DNA of 64,000 nucleotides from Melieria omissa (Eukaryota > Arthropoda > Insecta > Diptera > Ulidiidae), in assembly GCA_963971225.1 (NCBI GenBank), contig OZ020267.1, positions 89,827,648 through 89,891,647 on the forward strand. Direction: 5' to 3'. Shown in pieces: positions 56,325 through 64,000 of the stretch. The notes under the pieces were generated by a model. The model did not search any database, was not told the origin of the DNA, and saw only the letters and a program-made list of their open reading frames with translations. The stretch's first letter is position 1. Each line of letters begins with the position of its first letter. The position numbers and the translations under genes were made by a program.

Positions 56325-56675
56325 CTTGCAAATATATTAATTCGTTTTGGAAAATGCAGCGTATCTATGCTTATGTCAACAGATTCTGTAGAGCAATTGG
56401 AGGCAAAGAATGCAAGCAATTAGGCCCACTTTGCACCAAGGATATCCAGCAAGGAACATTTCTCTTAATTAGAATGATTCAAATGGTACACTTAGCAGCG
56501 GATTACAAGGTTTTGACGGCCAACAAAGAGATAAGTGCCTCCAGTGATTTGCATTCACTTAAGCCCTTTGTTGACGTGAATGGTTTGTTGCGTGTTGGAG
56601 GCCGGCTTCAAAATTCAGTTTTGAGCTTCGAATCAAGGCATCCGATTATTCTGCCCAAGCGACATGCCTTGACAG
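56325..56675 (+). pseudogene. BEL-1 integrase, N-terminal part
   Basis: Resumes the BEL-1 pol after BEL-2: RIYAYVNRFCRAIG, FLLIRMIQMVHLAADYK, LKPFVDVNGLLRVGGRLQN, HPIILPKRHALTD. Similarity ends near 56675; the histidine-cysteine finger and the catalytic core are absent. Confidence 0.88.
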
Positions 56676-57069
56676 ATGGGTCAAATTTTCTCAAGTGGGC
56701 CACTTTAAAATCGATGGTCTCAGTTTTCGTTGATCAATACGGTTTTCGATCGGCTTGGAGGTAAAAATAACACCCCTAAAATAATTTTGAAAAAATGTTT
56801 TTTTCATTAGTTATTTACCGTTAAAGTTTTTGGTCATGTTTTTTTGAAAAATTCATAACTCACGAACGGTTTATCGGAACTCAACGTTTTCTACATCAAA
56901 ATTTTTGTCAATTAATATACTTTGCCATGAAAAAATCTTTCTTCACAAAAAAATTATTATTTAGCTGAAAAATCCTATTTGTTGTAAATAATTGAAAATT
57001 AATGAAACTTCTCCGCCAGCGAGAACATTTTGACACATTTCATTCAATTCTACAATCCCTTACAAAAAT
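56676..57069. other. AT-rich insert of unknown type
   Basis: Non-coding. Phrases such as gaaaaattcataactcacga and the T-rich texture resemble the inserts at 4909-5640 and 39806-40355. Ends not defined. Confidence 0.4.
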
Positions 57070-58221
57070 CTTACTTACTTACTTAACTGGCCAAAACAAC
57101 CCGTTATCGGGTTACGGCCTGCCGCAAAACTTCTCTCCAGGCGCCTCTGCTTTGCGCGCGCCTTCTCCAGTTGGTAACACCAAGAGATGACAGGGCCTCT
57201 TCAACTTGGTCCTTCCACCGGAGACACGGCCTCCCTCTTCGCCGTCGACCTCCAACCATCGCATCGAACACCTTTTTCGCCGGAGCTTCGTCGTCCATGC
57301 GGCAGACATGACCGAGCCAGCGTAGCCGCTGGATGTTAATTCGTTACTCTGCGTCCATGTCCTTATATAGCTCATACAGCTCGTTATTTGTTCGTATACG
57401 ATAGTCGTCACCAACACGAACAGGGCCAAAGATTTTGCGAAGTACCTTCCTTTCGAACACTCCAAGGGCCACTTTGTCGTTTCGTGTCATTGTCCATGCT
57501 TCAGCGCCATAGAGGAGCACGGGCAAGATAAGCGTCCTATAGAGTGCAAGTTTTGTCGGTCGAGAGAGGGCTCTACTTCTCAATTGCCTACCGAGACCGT
57601 AGTAGCACCTGTTGGCAAGAGTTATCCTTCGCTTTATCTCCAGGCTGACATCATTGCTGCTGTTGATGGCGGTGCCAAGGTAGACGAATTCCTTGACAAC
57701 TTCAAAAGTATACCTGTCGGCGTCGACGTGAGACCCTAGCCGCTGCGAGTCCCTGCATGTAGACAGCATATACTTCGTCTTGCCCTCATTTACCACCAGA
57801 CCAATTTTGGCAGATTCTCTTTCGATAGCCGCAAATGCAGCGGTGACATCACGCTTGATACGCCCGATGACATCAATGTCATCAGCGTAGGCAAGGAGCT
57901 GGACACTTTTGTTGAAAATTGTGCCATTACAATGTACACCGGCCTTGCGCAGAACACTCTCCATGGTGAAGTTAAAGAGGTCGCAGGACAAAGGATCACC
58001 CTGTCTGAAACCTCGAACGGTATCAAAGGGGTCGGAGAGGTCACTTCCAACCTTGACGGAGCTGCGCGTATTGCTCAACGTCGCTCTGCAAAGTCTCACG
58101 AGCTTTGCAGGGATACCAAGTTCAGACAATGCGGCTTATAGGCGATCCCTTATCGGGCTATCGAATGCTGCTTTGTAATCGATGAAGAGATGGTGTGTAT
58201 CGATTTGATTCTCATGGGTAC
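57070..58221 (-). mobile_element. RTE-like non-LTR retrotransposon, 5' truncated
   Basis: On the minus strand the 3' end is a short (TAAG)n tail at about 57083-57070. The coding part runs from the RT core to the C-terminus. The 5' truncation is at the TIR element starting at 58229. It lies between BEL-1 integrase and the BEL-1 3' LTR. Confidence 0.8.
57104..58200 (-). pseudogene. RTE-like reverse transcriptase, C-terminal two thirds
   Basis: From 58200 it reads THHLFIDYKAAFDS (first catalytic Asp), then a frame change near 58130, then GFRQGDPLSCDLFNF and LLAYADDIDVIGRIK (catalytic YADD), NEGKTKYMLS and FVYLGTAINSSNDV. After LYGAEAWTMTRNDK and a stop near 57347 the frame gives LGHVCRMDDEAPAKKVFD and RRRRGRPCLRWKDQVEEALS. 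This ending is common in RTE and related LINEs. One stop and one to two frameshifts; no endonuclease remains. Confidence 0.85.
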
Positions 58222-58228
58222 ATGGTAC

Positions 58229-59039
58229 CACAGAACAAACAATATACAGAATGCGCATCTGGTGTAAAGAAAATTTTCTTCGCGGGTTCCAGCGGTACGA
58301 CCCGTTTGTGGATGCGGGGGGAAGCAGTAAAGGGGATGAGAACGCACAGAGCGTAAGCTGAGAAGCTGCGACCGCGCACCACACACTGTGGTTGTTGTTG
58401 TTGGGCAACAAAGCGATGTGCCGCTTGCATGTTGGTGCTGGCTCGTGCTCGCTCTCCGCTTGCTTTTTGACAAACAAGAACAAGAAGTGGAGAGGCAGTT
58501 TCATAGAAAAATTGATTGAGCGATCGCCAAGGCACATAAGGTGGTAGCACTACGAGAAAAACCAAAATTCAATGGATTTTATAAGTTCTTTTGGTCTGCT
58601 TGTAAAATAGAAGTTGTAAAAAGTACAAATGGCTACAATGAAATATATGTGTTAAATATTGAAACAACCAAGACGCATTAAGAAAGTGATAATAAGTGGA
58701 AAACTATTGCTACAATGTTGTGCTAATTATCAAAGAATGCTGCAACTACCTATTGAATTTGCCTTGGCGATTGCTTTGCCAAATCAACCACTTTCAGTGT
58801 GCACGAGTAAAGCCAAGCTGGCTTGCTGCGCAAGCCAGCCGCAACAACATTGCGTGTTGTTGTCGAAATGAGAATAAAGCCCAAAAAAAATCGAATCTAT
58901 GCGTATACAATACATCAATTCGCGCTTACTCTCTCGGTTCCCTTTTACATTTTCCTCACCTTTGTTGCTTCCCGCCCGCGTCTGAAATGAAATCGCAAAA
59001 TTATTTCAGATGCGCCTTCTGTATACTGTTTATTCTGTG
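58229..59039. mobile_element. TIR element (family A), 811 bp, with 7-bp target duplication
   Basis: The ends CACAGAACAAACAATATACA and, inverted, CACAGAATAAACAGTATACA continue inward to GCGCATCTG on both sides. ATGGTAC flanks both ends (58222-58228 and 59040-59046). Non-coding apart from short accidental frames. Its left 690 bases match 29899-30588. Confidence 0.85.
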
Positions 59040-59043
59040 ATGG

Positions 59044-59156
59044 TACACAACTATGTAATAAATGAAATTGTAGCGAAATATAGCATTGCCAACCAAACCA
59101 TCAACGTGATCACACGACCTTCTATTCTGCATAGCAAAAAGGCTTGCTATTAGACA
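59044..59156 (+). repeat. BEL-1 3' LTR, last 113 bases
   Basis: Matches 35461-35573 and ends TTAGACA, followed by GCGCA. The first half of the LTR is missing. Confidence 0.88.
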
Positions 59157-59161
59157 GCGCA

Positions 59162-59774
59162 TTTGAACGCGAAATTTTAATTTTATAATTTTTGTATGCT
59201 TCTCACCTGCTCCTACGGAGGTAACCAATTTCGAAACAATTGTCACCTTTTGAGCTTTTGAATTTGCCGGGTTTCTTCCCATTGGTTTTTATATTGTTGA
59301 CTATTTTTTTTCTTTTTTGGGAGCTCGGACTCGCAAATTTCAGCAGCAGGCACAACTTCGCGTGGTAAAATTTCGTCCCGTCCAAGCGCATTGTTATCAA
59401 TATTTTAAAATACTAAACGTTACTAAAAATAAAGGCAAAAACTAACTTCAACTTCAACTTTTTTCGAAATTTTTCCATTTGAATTGCACTTCCCGCTAAA
59501 ACAATTGTCACACTGTCAACTATTTGTAGTGCACTGCTTTCGAAGTGATGTAAGTGCTACCACATACGTTTTTTTTGGCACATTTTCACTTATAATGTAC
59601 AATGCAGCCCTAATATAAATTTTACAACATAAAGCTCTAATTTATTTGGAGTAATAGGTTGGTTAATAGAAAAATGTATGTTCCACAAAAATGTGGTAGA
59701 TTTTAAGCCCTCCGTGGTAGATGTGGTAGAAACTTGATTTTAAAAATAATTGTGGTAGATCTACCACATATGTG
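59162..59774. other. Right interior of the outer transposon, non-coding
   Basis: Contains the GTGGTAG cluster from 59690 on. The rest shows no gene. Confidence 0.35.
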
Positions 59775-59830
59775 GTAGAAGTAAGCACACTGACGCTCAG
59801 CACACGCATTCTTACGCTATTTCAATCAGT

Positions 59831-60607
59831 CGTTGTTCAGACCAGCGATTAAGCGATATAAAACTGGGAGAGCTGGTAGAAATACATGCGCAAAATTACA
59901 CTAATATTATTGCAAAATTGCAACCTTGGGGCCTACTAGTAGGCCCCAAGCTTGATCAGGAACGTAGTTTTTCCTCCATATAAATTTCCAAAACGGGGTT
60001 TTTGTTCTAGTTCCTTTCAAAATTCCAGTGTTGCTGGTGTGAGTCATTTTTTGTGACCAAAGAAATGTGTCTTTTTATTTGTATATTGTTGGTGCCATTT
60101 GGTAATACGTTCGTATAAAATTGACTAGAAAAATATATTATTGCCCAAAAGCGGCCAATTAATCCTTCGGTATGATTTTAATTTAATTAAATTAAGATTT
60201 TATTAGCTGCATCCAAAAAACAACCCTGCGGTCAAACTAGAGCATTTAGCACCAAAAGCATACCTGATCTGATCTGATCGTTAGAGATTCGCTAAATGAA
60301 GAAATGCGAAATAAAAAGGACGGCAATTGACCCCGTCATATTCAATGCATTTAGCTTTGTGTTCTTTGGTATATTTTTCATTAATATTTGCATAATGTAA
60401 CCAAAAAAGTTCATGTGTTGGCATTTAATGCAGAAAATTAATGAGAACATACTTTAAAAAGCAAATAATTGAAAGGAATCCCTAATATCGGGAAAAGAGC
60501 AGACACAGTGAAAAGCTGATCACTGCCAGCACACACGGACTGTGTACGTGAATTGCAAAAAACGCACAAAAATCGGCTTACTCTCCCAGTTTCACATCGC
60601 TTAATCG
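59831..60607. mobile_element. TIR element with GCGATTAAGCGA arms, right arm split
   Basis: Left arm GCGATTAAGCGATATAAAAC then TGGGAGAG (59845-59872); right arm is the complement at 60580-60608 with two differences. The outermost part of the right arm (ctggttcagac-agcaacg) lies at 61625-61642, beyond the element inserted at 60608. Its outer left part overlaps the right terminus of the outer transposon. Confidence 0.65.
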
Positions 60608-61615
60608 CATGGTACAATAACAAGGTATGCCAGATAGGGAGAGTACTCTTCATGTACTATGAGATGTGAATGTCAAACGACAAAAATTAGAGGTGCTTAT
60701 GAATGGGAGTAGTGCGCAGGGCTGCACAGAAAATACAGAAAAGCATACAGTTTTTACAATACACAGAAAAACTTTAATAGGTATCTTTTTCTTTGCAAAA
60801 AGTATACAAATGCTCATATTTCTGCCAAAAATAAGTTTTGGGCGTAAATAACATGTCCGGTACCAGCTACTTGTGGAAAAATAGAAACAAATTAGTTATA
60901 TTATTGTCTTCAACAGTTTTTTTTTTATTAGAAGTTTTTTTGTAAGTTCATTTTCTTTGAGTTTTTTGTTACAAAATTTTATTCTGAAAAAAAGTCTGCA
61001 TTTGAAAAACAAGCTTTTTACATTTTCAGGTACGCAAATATCTTTGCTACTTTGTAATAGCATTTCTCTTAGTGCGTGCTTCTGCACAACGCACGCGAAT
61101 TTCCCGGCGTTATTAATTCACAAGGACGATTTTGAATTTAAAAATGTTGAACAGTAAATCACTTCTTGAAATGAAAAGCACAGAATCACAGCAAGGCGAA
61201 AAAGTTCCCGAAGCACAAATTAAAAATAACGGCATAAAATGTCGTCATAAGTCGGCGGAACATACATGAAAAGAGAGAAAAGAAAAAGTCTTGCTTCGTG
61301 GAAAAGTGCACAAAGTCCAGAGCAAAGAAAGTCCAAAGAATAAACATAAATATAAATTATTTTTACTTAGTTTTTTGTCTTTCCCGTAAAATTTGAAAAA
61401 GTGGATTTAGCACCTTTTCACTCTAAGGCAGCTAGTGCATATTTCTTGTTTGTTTAGCAAGAACATTTCCAAAAGGTATGGTATGCATGGAAAAAGGTAC
61501 TAAATTTCTAGCGTACACGCAACTCCAGTATCTCTGTTTGACAGCATTTCCAAATGTAAACAAACGAAAAAAGAGGGAGATTCGTCTACTTGGCATACCT
61601 TGTTATTGTACCATG
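60608..61615. mobile_element. TIR element with P-like ends, 1008 bp
   Basis: Ends CATGGTACAATAACAAGGTA followed by TGCCA, and their exact complement at 61591-61615. The ends resemble the published P-element terminus in order (CATG, AATAACA, AGGT). The flanks GCTTAATCG and GCTAAATCG match at 8 of 9 positions. No transposase; short open frames look accidental. Confidence 0.65.
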
Positions 61616-61689
61616 GCTAAATCGCTGGTTCAGACAGCAACGAAGCAACACGTGTGGTGGCTGCGTTGATTTTTGTCTTGTGTAAGTTA

Positions 61690-62021
61690 AATAAAACGAA
61701 GTTGATTTTATTTTTCCGTCTTTATTTTAAGCACTATGTGCTTCTGTGGTTGCATTAAGACTAACTAAATTAAGACCGACTAAGCTAAGACTGACTAAAC
61801 AACGCAACGAACGAACGACCATGGCAGGAATTCTCCAATTACAGTGTCGGCTACGCCGGGCAATGCCACCATACCAGCGGTGGTCAATGGCAAATTATGC
61901 TACATCAGCGCTATGGAACGTCGAGCGGATGCGCGTGCGAGCACTGACTTCTGCGAATACGGCGGCGGCGACGGCGATGGTGACAGCGGCAAGGTTGCGT
62001 GATTATGCTTACGTGCTAACT
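61690..62021 (-). repeat. 3' LTR of a minus-strand gypsy element (inner boundary firm, outer approximate)
   Basis: On the minus strand the LTR starts AGTTAGCACGTAAGC at 62021, right after the polypurine tract AAGAGGGGGGT (62022-62033). It includes repeated AGACTGACTAA-type words (about 61756-61805) and an AATAAAA signal near 61690-61700. The outer end was not fixed. Confidence 0.7.
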
Positions 62022-64000
62022 ACCCCCCCTCTTAAAGAGGAGCCGTCCTCGGCTTCTGTTAACACCTTTTTCAGTGCTGCTAGGCGATTACTGCGTTGCC
62101 TCCTAAGCATAACAAGCAGCCCTACTACAATTGCAGCAAGTATCCCAATTAGGAGGATGGAGGTTCCCAATGACTGTGAAAAACGAGTTTGGACCAGGTC
62201 CCTTAAGCTCGCGATATGTGCCAAGTTTTTAATATGGAGGTTGTTCAAATATGGGAGAGACAACCATGGGACATGTTCAGTGAGGTTAACTATCTGTGCT
62301 GGCGGGGCTTCAGGGTGTAGACGGGCAGTAGTCTTCCAGTTTGTAAAGGTAGTGCCGTTGATGGTAGCGTTTCTTTCGAAGGAGACCAGAAATGTGCCAC
62401 GAACTATGGTCGTCGAATTGTTTCCATCGCGAACTTCTGCTGTCTGATCGTTCACCACCACTAAGCCGTCATCGATTTCTTCAATAGGTGCAATGTGGTC
62501 GGCTGAGGACGTTTTACAAGCCGCAGAATGCTGATTGAGCAGTTGCTGCACGCAGTAACTCTTTTCGCATGGTTTGCAGAACGGCATAGCTATTGATTCC
62601 TTGCAGTCCGTCAAGGGATGATAGACGTGGTCGCAGTTAGCCACTATATTTGTTTCTAGCATTACTATTGTGTGATCGTGGACAACGGGCAGGAGCCTAA
62701 TCTTACTACAAATTTTCGTAATTTTTGGGTATTTAATTATAAAGTAAATACAGTTATTATCTTGCAAAATTTTGAGTTTGGAAATACTTAATATGCTATT
62801 TATATTAACGTTGGCGGAGTGCTCAGCAACTATTAACCTCTCAGTTTCTTCATTTGCGAGGATAATTGGGTTAATTATATTTGCTTTTCCTAGAGTTACT
62901 GTGTAAATAATATTTTCGATGTCTGTTAGCATTGCTCTATTCCTGGCGGTAAGCAGTTCGAACAGGTTACCCGCGTTCACGTCCCTTTCCTTTGTCTCGT
63001 CAAGTAAGTTGTTCAGTCTTTGGGTCAACTCGTTTATCTTCATCTGTATTTCCGTGTTAATGACCATTTGCCGTTCATTCGCCTCTATGAGGGCTTGTTC
63101 CTTAGTCGCTGCGTCATTAAAGTCATCGAAGTCCGGGGTCCCCGCAATGTACTTCAACATTGTACCCAGGAAGTTAATGCTACGGGCTTGCCGGTGGTGA
63201 ATTTTGAGGGTGTTTAATAGGTGGAAAATTCGGTCAATGTCAATTTGTACTATCTTCCTGATGGGAGAGTGAGGCAGATGGTCGAATAGGCTCTCTGTTT
63301 CGCGTGCCATGGTCTCATAGTCCGAGAGGTTAGTTCTGTGCAGTAAGAGGTCATACTGTTCGAAGATGGCCACGTCCCCGTTGGTGATCGGTATGTAGAA
63401 GGAACTAGTGTAGTTCAGTAGTTTCGCGTCGGCCGGTTGGGTTATAGCGAGGGTGAGGAACCTGGAAGTACAAATTATCGCGGAAATTATCGCCTTATGA
63501 ATTTGCTTGCCTTCAACTAGAACGGTTGTCCCTAGATCCCTTTCGACAGTTTTTTCTACGTAGAGTTTTGTAAACTTATTTCCTATTCGCCTATTGGTTT
63601 TAATGAAGACTTTATCCCCCGGTTGGAACATTTTTGTTATCCGGTCCCTGTTGCATCGTTCTAAGTCTTTTTCCTGTGCCTTGCTGATTCTGGTTTTAAT
63701 TTCCTCTTTAAGGGCATTCGGGATAGAGTGAATTATGTCTATGGGCTTTTGTCCCGTGACGGAATGGACCGATCGGTTATATTTGGACGTGGCAAGCAAG
63801 ATTTAATCCGAGGTGGCATTCAGCCCTTGTGTCATCTTAACGCATCGGGCGATTTCTGATAGAGTACTGTGAAATCGCTCGACTTGGCCGTTAGTTGTAC
63901 TATGGTGCGGGGGAGTTGTAAAGATATCTATTGCAAAGTGATCCCTCAATAAGGATTTTACTGTTTGGGAGTTTAGGGATTTCTCGTTGTCGCAAACTAC
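62009..64000 (-). pseudogene. Gypsy/errantivirus pol 3' end continuous with env
   Basis: From 64000 downward the integrase core is seen (VCDNEKSLNSQ, then TTNGQVERFHSTLSEIARC), with an in-frame TAA at about 63804. The next frame (63799-62009, 596 codons) holds the integrase C-terminus (FQPGDKVFIKTNRRIGNKFT) and runs without a stop into an env: hydrophobic signal (around residues 102-120), furin-type RQAR near residue 211 followed by a fusion-peptide-like segment, helices, a cysteine-rich region and a membrane segment near 555-575. The last codons are in the LTR. The window edge cuts the element. Described only as it stands. Confidence 0.85.

Larger units (their letters stand above)
35357..59156 (+). 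mobile_element. BEL/Pao LTR retrotransposon BEL-1, split by a LINE and by BEL-2
   Basis: Flanked by the 5-bp duplication GCGCA (35352-35356 and 59157-59161). The 5' LTR is 35357-35573, starting TGTTCGGAGACG and ending TTAGACA; a primer-binding region TTGGTGACCCCGACGTGAT follows at once. Internal order is gag, protease, RT/RNase H and part of the integrase. About 3.3 kb of LINE and 14.2 kb of BEL-2 lie within. The integrase core and the first half of the 3' LTR are missing, replaced by an AT-rich insert, an RTE-like LINE and a TIR element. Confidence 0.9.
34756..59847. mobile_element. Outer DNA transposon, hAT-like, hosting BEL-1
   Basis: Left end CACTGGTCCGCAAAGC (34756) and, inverted, CGCTGGTCTGAACAAC (59847). 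About 40 bases further in, both sides carry the same block GTGTGCTTACTT (34797 and, inverted, 59786). The subterminal motif GTGGTAG recurs on both sides (near 34826, 34865, 59692, 59714, 59722, 59754 and 59775). The element proper would be about 1.3 kb before BEL-1 inserted. The 8-bp flanks match only partly and no transposase is present. Confidence 0.55.

Noticed and set aside
57909..58178. Plus-strand frames over the RTE-like LINE
   Set aside because: Antisense shadows of the RT frame.
61746..62447. Plus-strand open frame of 233 codons
   Set aside because: Antisense to the env C-terminus and LTR of the minus-strand gypsy element; composition is that of the opposite coding strand.

Overview
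This is eukaryotic DNA from an insect genome, most likely a higher dipteran (a tephritid-like fly would fit; the species cannot be fixed from the sequence). The evidence is the content: BEL/Pao and errantivirus-type gypsy LTR elements, I-, CR1-, R1- and RTE-like non-LTR elements, hAT, piggyBac, pogo-like and DD37E Tc1/mariner transposons, a Helitron, a tRNA-derived SINE and AT-rich spacers. I found no host protein-coding gene, rRNA or genuine tRNA gene. The whole window is nested transposable elements.

Left half (1-34,000). A non-LTR fragment, two SINE copies and a foldback element lead into a broken hAT transposase starting at 3700. That one hAT gene is now spread over 23 kb (3700-4908, about 5640-6057, 11714-11986, 26710-27024). 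It is interrupted by an AT-rich insert, by a CR1-like LINE (6058-11713, itself split by a DD37E mariner at 9101-10399), and by a 14.7-kb insertion bounded by matching TIRs and a 7-bp target duplication (11987-26709). The large insertion contains an I-like LINE on the minus strand (about 12520-24500), which is split by a 6.67-kb Helitron array (15361-22027) made largely of 268-bp tandem monomers, and a decayed pogo-like element (24640-25855). Next come a piggyBac-like element with TTAA ends (27238-29176), a cut-off TIR element and a hAT-type element with CAGTGGCG ends (30589-33779).

Right half (34,000-64,000). Inverted repeats at 34756 and 59847 seem to bracket a DNA transposon. Inside it is a BEL element (BEL-1, 35357-59156, TSD GCGCA). 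BEL-1 is split by a 5'-truncated LINE (37525-40794) and by a second BEL element (BEL-2, 42159-56324, TSD CTTGC). BEL-2 is split in turn by a nearly intact-looking but RT-deleted gypsy/errantivirus element with an open env frame (44122-49419, TSD CACG). The BEL-2 leader holds a 71-bp tandem array, a duplicated R1-like LINE fragment and a SINE that sits in only one of the two duplicate copies. The window ends with TIR elements (59831-61642) and the 3' part of another gypsy-type provirus on the minus strand (61690-64000).

These genes do not form a pathway. They are successive insertions whose order can be read from target duplications and paired ends. Most coding regions are broken by frameshifts, stops or deletions; the clearest long open frames are the gypsy gag, env and RT-less pol, the BEL-1 gag and the BEL-2 RT.
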